A stretch of 48,964 nt of DNA from a virus: IMG/VR virus record IMGVR_UViG_3300035178_000013, positions 1-48,964 of that record; one strand, written 5' to 3'. The notes beneath the pieces were generated by a model. The model ran no database searches. It was not told the origin of the DNA and was given only the letters and a program-made list of their open reading frames with translations. This document shows, one piece after another, positions 1 to 7,050 of this stretch (the first letter of the stretch is position 1; each line of letters begins with the position of its first letter). The position numbers and the translations under genes are program-made.

Positions 1-137
1 AGACCGGGCTCCACCTGACGCAGGGCCGGAGCCACCCGTGGGCCTGTCATGATTGCCCTGCGAAGCCGACGTGCCCGGCGTGGATCGGCACCGAGTTCGA
101 GGAAGGAACCGCCTCCGATGTCTCCCAAGACAGCTAA
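1..137 (+). CDS. C-terminal end of a Cas4/RecB-like PD-(D/E)XK nuclease (partial)
   Basis: The frame beginning at base 3 is open into the window and ends at TAA 135-137, giving about 44 residues of a protein tail. It contains an HPWxC-xx-C-x5-C-PxW pattern, the cysteine cluster that closes many Cas4-like and phage RecB-family exonucleases, where it holds an iron-sulfur or zinc site. The nuclease core is absent here but is found at the opposite end of the window (48344-48964), so the two pieces are probably one gene. The last 20 bases overlap the next gene. Assignment of the fragment rests on the cysteine pattern and gene order only. Confidence 0.6.
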   Translation, partial: TGLHLTQGRSHPWACHDCPAKPTCPAWIGTEFEEGTASDVSQDS

Positions 138-1059
138 CCCGTTCAAGCCTGCCGCGCAGGCCAAGCCGCTCGTGAAGGCCATGATCTTCGGTGCCGAGGG
201 CATCGGGAAGACCCATCTCGGCCTATCCGCCCCGGGCAAGATCGCGGTCGTCGACGCCGAGGGTGGCACCTCGTTCTTCGCCGGCCGACCGGGGATCAGT
301 GAGTTCGACGTCCTGCCCGCCAAGAGCTACCTCGAGATCAAGAGCGCGATTGAGTTCCTCGGTCGGAGCCCCGGCGAGTACGAGACGTTCATGATCGACC
401 CGGTCACCGTGGTGTACGAGGTGCTGCAGGAGGCCGCCCGCCAGCGGCGAGCCCAGAAGCGCAACGTGGCGGTCGAGGACGCCGACCTAGAGTGGATGGA
501 CTGGGGTCGCATCCGGGCCCTGTACAAGCAGCTCATGAACGCGATCACCGGCCTGCCGATGCACGTCATGCTGATCGCTCGCGAGAAGGACGACGTCATC
601 CGTCGCGGCGGGGAGACCGAGAAGGTCGGGGTCAAGGCTGACGCGGCCACCGGTTCGGGCTACTACGTCGACATGAAGATCCGACTGGCGACCGACAGCG
701 GCAGCCGGATCGCGATCGTCGAGAAGGACCGGCTGGGGATCCATGGCCTGAACGCCCGCATCCCGGACCCGACGTGGGCCAACGTCTTCGGGCCGGCCCT
801 CAAGCTGAAGGGCAAGGCCGAGCGGGTCGTCGTCGACGATGCCGAGGCCGCGGCCTCCGATGCCGCGGGGGCGATCACCGACCACACCACCCCGGCGTTG
901 GCCGAGGCGGCGTTCTCGGCCCTCAGCCTGCTGGGTCGGGACCCGCAGGAGTTCCTGAAGGGCAAGGGCCTTGCTTCGTTCATGGACGCCCCGCCGGAGA
1001 GTCTCCGTCGGCTGATCGACGCGGCCAATCAGGTCCCCGACACCGCGCCAACAGAGTAG
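118..1059 (+). CDS. Sak4-like single-strand annealing/recombination ATPase
   Basis: A 313-residue P-loop ATPase of the RecA-like type found in phage recombination modules (Sak4/AAA_24 families). Walker A is GAEGIGKTH near residues 25-33 and a Walker B-like FMID ends at Asp94. The start at ATG 118 follows GAGGAAGGA; an in-frame upstream ATG at 49 lies inside the preceding nuclease gene and has no clear ribosome site. The family works with SSB in single-strand annealing recombination, and here an SSB gene follows and a Cas4-like exonuclease precedes, the usual exonuclease-annealing-SSB set. Family assignment is good; biochemical activity is inferred. Confidence 0.78.
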   Translation: MSPKTANPFKPAAQAKPLVKAMIFGAEGIGKTHLGLSAPGKIAVVDAEGGTSFFAGRPGISEFDVLPAKSYLEIKSAIEFLGRSPGEYETFMIDPVTVVYEVLQEAARQRRAQKRNVAVEDADLEWMDWGRIRALYKQLMNAITGLPMHVMLIAREKDDVIRRGGETEKVGVKADAATGSGYYVDMKIRLATDSGSRIAIVEKDRLGIHGLNARIPDPTWANVFGPALKLKGKAERVVVDDAEAAASDAAGAITDHTTPALAEAAFSALSLLGRDPQEFLKGKGLASFMDAPPESLRRLIDAANQVPDTAPTE

Positions 1060-1072
1060 AATCCGGCTAGAG
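1054..1072. promoter_or_regulatory. Degenerate operator-like palindrome before ssb
   Basis: GAGTAGA-ATCCG-GCTAGAG matches the recurring NNNTAGC-N5-GCTANNN operator with one mismatch in the left half. The right half is identical to that of the site at 23563. It overlaps the stop codon of the Sak4-like gene and ends about 22 bases before the ssb start. A weak -10-like TAGAAT lies inside it. I see no good -35, so it may be a binding site without its own promoter, or chance. Confidence 0.3.
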
Positions 1073-1094
1073 CAGCCAGAAGGAGCCGAACCTC

Positions 1095-1610
1095 GTGCCA
1101 TCACTCAATCAACTCACCATCCTCGGCAACCTCGGGGGCGATCCCGAGCTCCGGTACACGCCCGATGGGAAGGCGGTCACGAACCTCAGCGTGGCCGTCA
1201 CCCGGGCATGGCCGGACCAGAGCAAGGACACCGGCTGGGCGGAGGAGACCGTCTGGTTCCGAGTCGACTGCTGGGACCAGCTCGCCGAGCGGGTTGCCGA
1301 GCGAGCCAAGAAGGGCGACGCGGTCCTCGTCACCGGCCGGGTCAAGCCGGTCCGCACCTACAGCCGACAGGACGGCACGACCGGTGCCAGCCTCGAAGTC
1401 CGAGCTCAGGGCGTGGTCATCCTCGGTCGTCGGGAGAAGACCGGCGACGAGGATCTCCAGTTCGACCGGCCGCAGTCCACCCTGACCGATGCCCAGCTCG
1501 AGCAGGCCACCGGTGGCGGGACCGTCGTCCGGGAGGGCGAGGTCCCCGTCGGGCTGGGCTCTCCGGCCCGGACCACCGAGGCCGTCGACATCGACGACAT
1601 TCCGTTCTAG
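1095..1610 (+). CDS. ssb: Single-stranded DNA-binding protein
   Basis: A 171-residue SSB with an N-terminal OB fold (residues about 1-110: LTILGNLGGDPELRYTPDG, then WFRVDCWDQLAE and KGDAVLVTGRVK) and a disordered acidic tail ending DIDDIPF. That tip is the standard docking peptide for partner proteins. It coats single-stranded DNA during replication and recombination. The start is GTG 1095, preceded by AGAAGGAG. It lies downstream of the Sak4-like gene, and a degenerate copy of the genome-wide operator (1054-1072) lies between them. Confidence 0.95.
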   Translation: MPSLNQLTILGNLGGDPELRYTPDGKAVTNLSVAVTRAWPDQSKDTGWAEETVWFRVDCWDQLAERVAERAKKGDAVLVTGRVKPVRTYSRQDGTTGASLEVRAQGVVILGRREKTGDEDLQFDRPQSTLTDAQLEQATGGGTVVREGEVPVGLGSPARTTEAVDIDDIPF

Positions 1611-1612
1611 CC

Positions 1613-1765
1613 ATGCCTCCACGCACCGAGAAGACGATCCAGTACCTCCGGCGAGCCCTCGTGGGCGACTCGAAGGACCGCGATCGGATGATGAAGAGCC
1701 TCCTGAAGCTGGTCCGTGAGGACGAGCGAGCGAAGGTGCTGAAGACCATGGATCCAGACCTGTGA
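1613..1765 (+). CDS. Small basic protein of unknown function
   Basis: A 50-residue, lysine- and arginine-rich protein (starts MPPRTEKTIQYLRRA) starting at ATG 1613, two bases after the ssb stop, and ending in a GTGA overlap with the next gene. It has no cysteines or membrane segment and is probably helical. Its place in the replication operon and tight coupling support a real gene; function is unknown. Confidence 0.6.
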   Translation: MPPRTEKTIQYLRRALVGDSKDRDRMMKSLLKLVREDERAKVLKTMDPDL

Positions 1766-2085
1766 TCCGGTTTGACGGACAGAAGTTCCCGGCGCGGCGT
1801 CGGGCGATCGAGCAGTCGCCGACACTGGACCGGATGGTCCTGCTGGGTGAGCTGGGCGATCGTGTCGGGACCGCCTCCGATCTCCGGATGTTCTACGAGT
1901 TCCGGAAGACGACGACCATCTACGCCACCCGGATCATGGAGGACTTCGAGGTCGAGACTCTCGAGGGTCTGCACACCGGCAAGGCCGGCGACTACCTCGC
2001 GGTGGGCGTCCACGGCGAGATGTACCCGATCGATGGCGACGTCTTCAAGGCCAGCTACGAAGAGGTCCCCCGTGCCTCGTCCTAG
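1762..2085 (+). CDS. Conserved phage protein with a GDYLAVG...MYPI motif
   Basis: A 107-residue protein starting at GTG 1762 inside the stop of the previous gene. The C-terminal half reads GKAGDYLAVGVHGEMYPID followed by a VFKASYEEV-type ending, a pattern I recall from hypothetical proteins of many actinobacteriophages, where it forms a small beta-rich domain. No catalytic motif is visible. It lies between ssb and the helicase-loader region, so a role in DNA metabolism is possible but not shown. Confidence 0.7.
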   Translation: MIRFDGQKFPARRRAIEQSPTLDRMVLLGELGDRVGTASDLRMFYEFRKTTTIYATRIMEDFEVETLEGLHTGKAGDYLAVGVHGEMYPIDGDVFKASYEEVPRASS

Positions 2086-2545
2086 CACCGCCCACCTCCG
2101 CCAGACCACCCTCCTCGGCGCGATCGAGGGGGACCTCAGCGGGGTGCCGATCGATCCCCACACCGGGATCGCCCGCGAACAGTCGGCACCCCCATCTCTT
2201 CGCCGCGCCCCGGAGCCTGTCACTGGTGCCGGGCTTCGGGATCGCGGCGTGTCTCAGGTCGCGGCTGCCAGCCCGCAGTTCCTCGCCCGGGCGACCGAGG
2301 CGATCCGCTCGCTGGCCCGTCTCGACCAACCGTTCACCGCCGAGGACGTCGCCTCCCTGACCGGGCGACCCGACCGACCGAACGCGATGGGGGCTGCCCT
2401 CATCTCGGCTCGGAAGGCCGGTATCATCGAGAAGGTCGGATACGTTCAGGCCACCCGGAAGGCCCGACACGCGTCGGCGCTGGCCGTGTGGCGAGGAGTA
2501 GGACATGGACCCCAGACCCAAGCCCGGACAGATTCAGCCGGGTGA
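2072..2545 (+). CDS. Winged-helix DNA-binding protein
   Basis: A 157-residue protein with GTG start at 2072, overlapping the previous gene by 14 bases. Residues about 80-135 (LDQPFTAEDVASLTG, GAALISARKAGIIEKVGYV) have the helix-turn-helix and wing arrangement of small winged-helix domains used in phage replication accessory proteins. The N-terminal 70 residues are variable and proline-rich. An ordinary role would be origin or replisome binding, inferred from its position before the helicase loader. Confidence 0.65.
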   Translation: MPRPSTAHLRQTTLLGAIEGDLSGVPIDPHTGIAREQSAPPSLRRAPEPVTGAGLRDRGVSQVAAASPQFLARATEAIRSLARLDQPFTAEDVASLTGRPDRPNAMGAALISARKAGIIEKVGYVQATRKARHASALAVWRGVGHGPQTQARTDSAG

Positions 2546-2684
2546 CCCCGGCCCCATCAAGACGACGTCCGTAGGCTGGATGCAGGCCATCGGCTACGCC
2601 GCGGTCTTCGTCGTCCTCGTCGTGCCGTGGTTGGTGGGCATCGGCCTGCTGTGCATCTGGCTGTTCCGGGGGGCGACGCTATGA
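2505..2684 (+). CDS. Small single-pass membrane protein
   Basis: A 59-residue protein starting at ATG 2505, read in another frame inside the end of the winged-helix gene, after GCGAGGAGTAGGAC. A short proline-rich N-terminus is followed by one hydrophobic segment (about residues 29-54, including AAVFVVLVVPWLVGIGLLCI). It ends in an ATGA overlap with the helicase loader. Function unknown; it could tether a replication protein to the membrane, but nothing shows that. Confidence 0.6.
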   Translation: MDPRPKPGQIQPGDPGPIKTTSVGWMQAIGYAAVFVVLVVPWLVGIGLLCIWLFRGATL

Positions 2685-3358
2685 CCCTCGACGCCAGCGA
2701 CATCAGTCCACAGCCTATCCACATTCCGACCCCACAGATCGCGGTCGGCGAGCAGCTCGAGAAGGCCGGCGTCCCGCCCCGCTTCCTCGGCCACCGGCTC
2801 CGGACCTACCGGGTCAACCGACCCGATCAGGCGTTGGCGGTGCAGGGCGTTGAGCGGGTGGTCACCGGCTACGCCAGCCTCGTCCTGACCGGTCCAACCG
2901 GCACCGGCAAGACCCACCTCGTGGTGTCGGCGCTGGCCCTGCTGGCGGAGGGCGACCGGCTTATCAGCCCGTACGTCCTGCCTCGTGGCCTGTTCGTGGT
3001 CGTGCCTGAGCTCCTCGACGCCGTGCGGGGGACCATCCGCTACGCCGAGGCCGACGATCCGATGGCCCGGCTGATGGACGTCCCGCTGTTGGTCCTCGAC
3101 GACCTCGGCGCGGAGAAGCCGACCGAGTGGGTCTTCGACCGGCTGTACGTCCTCGTCAACCACCGGTACAACGCCAAGCTGGTCACCGTGGTGACGACCA
3201 ACTACTCGGTCCGGGAGCTGGACGAGCGAGGCTATGGGCGGATCATCTCCCGGCTGATGGAGGACGCCAACGTCGTCGTGCTGGACGGTCCGGACGAGCG
3301 TCTGTCCACACACAATCCACCAAGCTATCCACAAGCTGAGGTCGAGGATGGCTCGTGA
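2681..3358 (+). CDS. DnaC/IstB-like helicase loader ATPase
   Basis: A 225-residue AAA+ protein. It has Walker A GPTGTGKTH (residues 71-79), Walker B LLVLDDLG (Asp140, Asp141), a VTTNY sensor-like motif and a GRIISRL arginine-finger-like segment. This is the pattern of DnaC/DnaI loaders, which load the replicative helicase at the origin. The start is ATG 2681, overlapping the previous stop. No helicase gene is present in the window, so it probably recruits the host DnaB. DnaA-box-like 9-mers lie at both ends of the gene. Confidence 0.88.
   Translation: MTLDASDISPQPIHIPTPQIAVGEQLEKAGVPPRFLGHRLRTYRVNRPDQALAVQGVERVVTGYASLVLTGPTGTGKTHLVVSALALLAEGDRLISPYVLPRGLFVVVPELLDAVRGTIRYAEADDPMARLMDVPLLVLDDLGAEKPTEWVFDRLYVLVNHRYNAKLVTVVTTNYSVRELDERGYGRIISRLMEDANVVVLDGPDERLSTHNPPSYPQAEVEDGS
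2704..2723. other. Pair of DnaA-box-like 9-mers
   Basis: CAGTCCACA (2704-2712) and CTATCCACA (2715-2723) lie one helical turn apart at the start of the helicase-loader gene. The second matches TTATCCACA at eight of nine bases. A second cluster lies at 3302-3333. They are inside coding sequence, so coincidence is possible. Confidence 0.3.
3302..3333. other. Cluster of DnaA-box-like 9-mers
   Basis: CTGTCCACA (3302-3310) and CTATCCACA (3325-3333) flank a weaker CAATCCACC, with starts about two helical turns apart. They lie just before the putative replication initiator gene. Together with the 2704-2723 pair and the repeats at 3717-3800 they suggest an origin region. Confidence 0.35.
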
Positions 3359-4079
3359 CGCCGGCTTCAGTCGAGCGGACATCGATGCCACGATGCTCGA
3401 CGACGTGAAGTTCCGTCGACTGTGGCGGGTGCTGAACGACGAGACGGTCATGGCACTGGCGGTCACGATCTACCTCGCTACGGTGCTCCGCTCGTGGCAC
3501 GATGGCGAGGCCGTGAGCGCCGACGATGCCGTTCCGATGTGGCTGGGCCCCAACGAGCAGGCACTCGAGGCCCTGACCGAGGTCGACCTCCTCGACGCTG
3601 ACCACCGGATCCCCGCCGAGAGCTTCGCGGCGTGGATCGGCCCTGCCTTTGACCGACGCGAACGAAAGCGAGCCGGGGGAAGAGAAGGTGGTCTCAGAAG
3701 TCATGGTGTGAAGAAAGACCTGACACGACCTGTACCTGTCCTGTCCCGTCCTGACGATGCTCGAGGTACAGTCGAGGATAGCTCAAGCATAGCTTCTGGG
3801 AAGGGAGAGCCACGCTCAGAATCGGCCGTTCTGTACTACTTCGACCTCACCAAGCGGGAACCGACGAACAATGTGCAGGCGTGGGTAGGTGAGCTCGAGG
3901 ATACCTACGGGACACCTGCCGTCCGAGCCGCCATGGACACCGAGTGGTCCCGATCGAAGCAGCTCAACAACCTGCTCTCCCGGGTCGAGGCCCGCCTCAA
4001 GGACCCCGGCCCCAAGACCGCGAAGACCACCAGCCGAGGGGCTGCCCTCGAAGCTGCCGGCCAGAGGCCCCTGCGATGA
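3348..4079 (+). CDS. Putative replication initiator/primosome protein
   Basis: A 243-residue protein starting at ATG 3348, overlapping the helicase loader by 11 bases. The N-terminal 95 residues (DVKFRRLWRVLNDETVMALA, IYLATVLRSW) look like the helical N-terminal domain of phage replisome organisers. A low-complexity linker (about residues 105-165) joins a helical C-terminal domain (NNVQAWVGELEDTYG, EWSRSKQLNNLLSRVEARLK). The bases encoding the linker hold origin-like repeats, as in lambda O. The function is inferred from domain layout and the loader neighbour. Confidence 0.6.
   Translation: MARDAGFSRADIDATMLDDVKFRRLWRVLNDETVMALAVTIYLATVLRSWHDGEAVSADDAVPMWLGPNEQALEALTEVDLLDADHRIPAESFAAWIGPAFDRRERKRAGGREGGLRSHGVKKDLTRPVPVLSRPDDARGTVEDSSSIASGKGEPRSESAVLYYFDLTKREPTNNVQAWVGELEDTYGTPAVRAAMDTEWSRSKQLNNLLSRVEARLKDPGPKTAKTTSRGAALEAAGQRPLR
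3717..3800. repeat. Short direct repeats inside the initiator gene, possible origin
   Basis: This stretch contains repeated GACCTG/ACCTGT/CCTGTCC units at about 3717-3755, then TCGAGGTACAG followed by TCGAGGATAG at about 3761-3780, in a locally less GC-rich segment. It codes for the low-complexity linker of the initiator-like protein. In lambdoid phages the initiator binds iterons within its own gene, so this is a candidate origin. Confidence 0.3.
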
Positions 4080-4192
4080 AACGCTGCGTGTACTGCCACC
4101 GCTGGATCTGGCTCTGGCAGCGACAGGGCTGGATCGTCGGCTTCGGTCGGTGGCACACTCGGTGCTACCGGATGCTCTGGAGGCTGGGATGA
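4076..4192 (+). CDS. Tiny Trp-rich zinc-binding protein
   Basis: A 38-residue protein (ATG 4076, overlapping the previous TGA). It begins MKRCVYCHRWIWLWQRQGW and ends with a HxRCYRML segment, so CxxC plus a later H-x2-C can form one zinc site. It is very rich in tryptophan and arginine. It is coupled at both ends by stop-start overlaps. Function unknown. Confidence 0.5.
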   Translation: MKRCVYCHRWIWLWQRQGWIVGFGRWHTRCYRMLWRLG

Positions 4193-4773
4193 CCCGTCGA
4201 CACGACGCCCTCGCCGCTGCCCGCCGGTTGGTGGTTGATCTACCACCGAATCCGCGAGCCGTGTACGACCCTAACTTCCCGAGTGACATCCCCATAACGC
4301 AGCCCTATGACGACGGGCTGGGGGATAATGAACGGACGGCAGAGGCCGCAGAGCGTGAGCCTGCGGGGAAAGCGGGAATCAGCCGCACCGGGTCCGGCCC
4401 CGCCATATTTGCTGACTCTGCCGACATCCTCACTCTGGACGAGGCAGGCGTGGAGCGGCTGGCGCGGGCGATCCACGATGTATGGGGCTGGTGCGAAGAT
4501 GAACCCAACGGGCCATCGGATGCTGAGGCCCACCAACGGCTTTGCGTCGGAGGGGCCGACGCCCTCCGCGCCGCGCTGTCGGCAGGGTCCGCAGAGCCTG
4601 ACGAACCGGAGGCGGGGACGCCGGTCCATAAGCGCGAGGACCCCGAGGGCATGGAGCCGACCCAGCTCATGCCCTGCACTGATTCGGCGGGGGCCGCGGC
4701 GAATGTCCGCACTGGCTCCAGCGATGGAGAAGGGCCCAGCCCCCGCCGTCTACCGGAGGAACCTGATGCCTGA
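4189..4773 (+). CDS. Hypothetical protein, low-complexity C-terminus
   Basis: A 194-residue protein starting at ATG 4189 in an ATGA overlap. The N-terminal third is disordered; a short helical motif (VERLARAIHDVWGWCED) at about residues 87-103 is the only folded-looking part. The C-terminal 60 residues are acidic and low complexity. Synonymous choices are less GC-biased than in neighbouring genes, which may mean recent acquisition or weak selection. No function can be assigned. Confidence 0.5.
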   Translation: MTRRHDALAAARRLVVDLPPNPRAVYDPNFPSDIPITQPYDDGLGDNERTAEAAEREPAGKAGISRTGSGPAIFADSADILTLDEAGVERLARAIHDVWGWCEDEPNGPSDAEAHQRLCVGGADALRAALSAGSAEPDEPEAGTPVHKREDPEGMEPTQLMPCTDSAGAAANVRTGSSDGEGPSPRRLPEEPDA

Positions 4774-4960
4774 CCCGTTCACCCCGTCACCATCTTTGCT
4801 CTCCAAGCTGGGCTCGATCGCGGTCCATGTCGAGGAGCTGCTGGGTCCTACCGGGCACACCTTCGACAAGTCGGCGCTCGACTCGGTGCTCGCTGACCCC
4901 GAGGTTCGGGAGTGGCTCGCGGCCATGGCCCGGATGGCGATGCTGCCGGTGCGACGGTGA
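4766..4960 (+). CDS. Small hypothetical protein
   Basis: A 64-residue, mostly helical protein starting at ATG 4766 after a clear GGAGG (CCGGAGGAACCTG). It overlaps both neighbours by a few bases. The C-terminal half (SALDSVLADPEVREWLAAM) is amphipathic. No recognisable domain. Confidence 0.6.
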   Translation: MPDPFTPSPSLLSKLGSIAVHVEELLGPTGHTFDKSALDSVLADPEVREWLAAMARMAMLPVRR

Positions 4961-5163
4961 GACGCCCTCGAGAGCTGACCCAACCCGTCTGGTTCGTCTG
5001 GTACGCCCCGTGGAATGGCGGTCGAGCGATCTACCACCTGTGGGGCGGAGCCTCGACGACCGTCTGTAGGCGTCCGCTCGGGGATGGGGAGCGCCTGTCC
5101 GACAACCTGCCTCGCTGGATCGCCGATACGTTCGCTCGGGTTTGTAAGCGGTGCGAGCCATGA
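4957..5163 (+). CDS. Small zinc-finger-like protein
   Basis: A 68-residue protein with GTG start at 4957 in a GTGA overlap. It reads IYHLWGG-x5-CRRPL and ends VCKRCEP, so His, Cys and a CxxC can form one zinc site. This is the same layout as the gene at 5761 (HLV...TYCGL...CLSC), and the two look like distant paralogues of a common actinophage family of unknown function. Confidence 0.55.
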   Translation: MRRPRELTQPVWFVWYAPWNGGRAIYHLWGGASTTVCRRPLGDGERLSDNLPRWIADTFARVCKRCEP

Positions 5164-5588
5164 GCCCAACACCCGAGGCGTGGTTCGGGGAGGCCGAGCG
5201 ACTGGCAGCTCTCCGGGAGAACCCCAAGCGGGCCGAGCTGATCCCCTGCGACTGGACGTGCCCTAGCTGTGGGCTAGTGTGTCATGCTGACAGCCGCGCT
5301 GACCATGGGCCGCACCGAACCTGCGGACAAGCCTTGGAGACTACAACGGATGGATTGGGCACAGCGACTGTGGGATCGAGTCTCACGACGGAGCCGGACG
5401 GGGACGACCTCGGACGACGAGCGGGTGAAGCTGGCGCTGGAGCGGTATCACGCCCAGCGGCGAGTGGCCGAGACGATGAACCGCCAGATTCAGCGGCAGA
5501 TCGACAACCTGAAGTGGGGCCGGCACCGAGCTCGTCGACGACTGAAGCAGCGGGCAGCTCGGGCCACCCGCCGGAAGCAGCGCAGTAG
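5160..5588 (+). CDS. Zinc-ribbon protein with overprinted tail
   Basis: The frame from ATG 5160 encodes a convincing N-terminal part of about 60 residues with a CPSCG...C-x-AD...HRTCG zinc-ribbon pattern and GC-rich third positions. From about 5290 onward codon choice becomes poor while the +1 frame (gene 5350-5595) becomes strongly coding. Either the protein carries a long overprinted tail to 5588, or a +1 frameshift or sequence indel joins the ribbon to the basic helical protein. The start in an ATGA-type overlap is good; the true C-terminus is uncertain. Confidence 0.45.
   Translation: MSPTPEAWFGEAERLAALRENPKRAELIPCDWTCPSCGLVCHADSRADHGPHRTCGQALETTTDGLGTATVGSSLTTEPDGDDLGRRAGEAGAGAVSRPAASGRDDEPPDSAADRQPEVGPAPSSSTTEAAGSSGHPPEAAQ
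5261..5280 (+). promoter_or_regulatory. Operator palindrome with possible promoter
   Basis: CCCTAGC-TGTGG-GCTAGTG (5261-5279) is an exact match to the NNNTAGC-N5-GCTANNN operator seen elsewhere in this phage. By alignment with the other sites a -10-like TAGTGT occupies 5275-5280, and TGGACG sits 16 bases upstream as a poor -35. It lies inside the zinc-ribbon gene and upstream of the gene starting at 5350, which it could serve. Confidence 0.5.
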
Positions 5589-5595
5589 GGCATGA
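5350..5595 (+). CDS. Highly basic helical protein
   Basis: An 81-residue protein starting at ATG 5350 (GGAG 10 bases upstream; an in-frame ATG at 5284 has no ribosome site). It is rich in Arg, Lys and Gln, with a long predicted helix (RVKLALERYHAQRRVAETMN...) and an arginine-dense tail, so nucleic-acid binding is likely. Codon use is strongly GC3-biased, supporting this frame over the overlapping one. It overlaps the next gene by four bases. Confidence 0.6.
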   Translation: MDWAQRLWDRVSRRSRTGTTSDDERVKLALERYHAQRRVAETMNRQIQRQIDNLKWGRHRARRRLKQRAARATRRKQRSRA

Positions 5596-5768
5596 CCAGC
5601 GGCGGACTTCCGTGGTTCGTCACCGGCGTCGTCACCGGCGTCGTCTGGTTGGACCTGAGCACCCGACTGTACCGACGTTGGCAGCGACGCCAGCTTCGCA
5701 AGTCCCTCTTCCGTCGGCTCGACGAGGAGTGGCGATCGACGATGACGGAGGACGCATACCATGGGTAA
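5592..5768 (+). CDS. Small membrane protein
   Basis: A 58-residue protein starting at ATG 5592 and ending at TAA 5766-5768, overlapping the next start. A short hydrophobic segment (LPWFVTGVVTGVVWLDL) is followed by a strongly basic cytoplasmic-type tail (RRWQRRQLRKSLFRR). Positive-inside reasoning puts the C-terminus in the cytoplasm. Function unknown. Confidence 0.5.
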   Translation: MTSGGLPWFVTGVVTGVVWLDLSTRLYRRWQRRQLRKSLFRRLDEEWRSTMTEDAYHG

Positions 5769-5952
5769 GGACTACGGGTACGCCAAGCGGGATCGGAGTC
5801 GCGCAACGTGGCACCTCGTTGAGTCGAAGGTCTCTGACCGGACGATCACCTACTGCGGCCTCGAGATGCACGAGGTGGACGCCACGGGACGCCGTCTGCT
5901 GAGGAGCGACGACCCGCCCGAGCTGTGCCTGAGCTGTCAGGCCAGCGCCTGA
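5761..5952 (+). CDS. Small zinc-binding protein
   Basis: A 63-residue protein starting at ATG 5761. The pattern ATWHLV...TITYCGL...ELCLSCQA gives His plus three Cys, a zinc-finger layout frequent in actinophage early regions. It resembles the gene at 4957-5163. It is coupled to both neighbours by overlaps. Molecular role unknown. Confidence 0.6.
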   Translation: MGKDYGYAKRDRSRATWHLVESKVSDRTITYCGLEMHEVDATGRRLLRSDDPPELCLSCQASA

Positions 5953-6344
5953 TGCCGATTCGTCGGTCGACCAGCCCGCGGCCACCGCCCAAGGACGTTG
6001 TGAGCCACGAGCTCTGGCTGGCCGTCGTGGCCCGGGACGGCCACCGCTGCATCGCGCCGACGCTCGATCCGGACTGTGGGCCCTGCACCGGGCTCTGGTC
6101 GGACACCCCGATCACGACCACCGGCTACTTCGAGCCCGGCGATCTGACGGTCCACCACGTCCAGACCGGGTACGGGCGGAGCGGGAAACGGGCTCCGTCG
6201 ACGATGGGCAACCTCGTGACCGTGTGCTGGGGCCACCACACGAAGTGTCGAGCGGGTCGGATCTGGGCCACCCAGTCGTGGGTCCTGAGCGCCATGCGGA
6301 TCTACCTGCTCGAGCTGCCCCGTGGTCTGGGTGCGACGCTGTGA
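5952..6344 (+). CDS. HNH endonuclease
   Basis: A 130-residue HNH protein. After an RDGHRCIAP segment with structural cysteines (C...C-GPC) comes LTVHHV (His68, His69), then GNLVTVCWGHH with Asn87 and His95/His96, the H-N-H metal and catalytic residues. The start is ATG 5952, overlapping the preceding stop. HNH proteins encoded near terminase genes often assist genome packaging or cohesive-end cleavage; this gene lies 1.8 kb before the terminase small subunit. A homing endonuclease is the alternative. Confidence 0.82.
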   Translation: MPIRRSTSPRPPPKDVVSHELWLAVVARDGHRCIAPTLDPDCGPCTGLWSDTPITTTGYFEPGDLTVHHVQTGYGRSGKRAPSTMGNLVTVCWGHHTKCRAGRIWATQSWVLSAMRIYLLELPRGLGATL

Positions 6345-6357
6345 CCGAGGACCGGCG

Positions 6358-7029
6358 ATGACCGTCGACGAGCTCACCGAGTGGTTCCTCGACCGGGTCG
6401 ACTCGCCTCCGCTCCACCTCCACGTTCGAGGCGTGTGGGCCGACGAGGAGGGCGGGTCGCATCTCGGGACGCCGGCATGGAACGCTGCCTTCAGCCGCTG
6501 GATCTACGGCACCCCGAGCGCCACGACCGTGGTCGAGACCGAGGTCCCCTGCTTCCACCTCGAGGGCCGGCCCTGCCGGAGCTGCGCGGTCATGCAGAGC
6601 GACGGCTCCCTATGGGAGACCGGGGTCATTCGCAAGGGTGAGCTCCGCTACCGCTGGCCGATGCGCCTGACCCTGCACCGTCTGAGCCGGTTCCCGGTTC
6701 GTCCCGGTCGACCCCCGCTGCACACCACCCTGCTGACCGTCCAGCTCATGGACGGCGACCTCGGTCGCTCCGCCTCGGCGCTGTCCCTGTACTGGCCGCT
6801 GATGGCGAACCCCACCTTCGCCGTGGGCTTCCTCCACTACGCCCTGCGCCGGGCGTACCGGATCTACGACGAGCACCCCGACCCGCTGGCCCGTCGACCG
6901 TGGGGCCTGCCCTCCATGCAGCGAGCTCGGAAGAGCGACGCACAGCTTGACGCCGAGGCCGCCGGGCGCGTAGATTCCGCAGAACAGCTCCCGCCCATTC
7001 AAGGGCTGGTCGCTGCGGCAGGAACCTGA
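6358..7029 (+). CDS. Hypothetical phage protein
   Basis: A 223-residue protein starting at ATG 6358. It has a CFHLEGRPCRSC cluster (about residues 64-75), a beta-rich centre (MRLTLHRLSRF, TTLLTVQLMDG) and a hydrophobic helix-like region (SLYWPLMANPTFAVGFLHYA). I do not recognise the family. Its location between the HNH nuclease and the terminase suggests a packaging or DNA-modification accessory role, but this is only context. Confidence 0.6.
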   Translation: MTVDELTEWFLDRVDSPPLHLHVRGVWADEEGGSHLGTPAWNAAFSRWIYGTPSATTVVETEVPCFHLEGRPCRSCAVMQSDGSLWETGVIRKGELRYRWPMRLTLHRLSRFPVRPGRPPLHTTLLTVQLMDGDLGRSASALSLYWPLMANPTFAVGFLHYALRRAYRIYDEHPDPLARRPWGLPSMQRARKSDAQLDAEAAGRVDSAEQLPPIQGLVAAAGT

Positions 7030-7050
7030 CTTGCAGGGCGGTCGCCGATA

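Noticed and set aside
49-117. Upstream start (ATG 49) for the Sak4-like gene
   Set aside because: It lies within the end of the nuclease gene and adds a basic, low-complexity leader; ATG 118 has a clear ribosome site.
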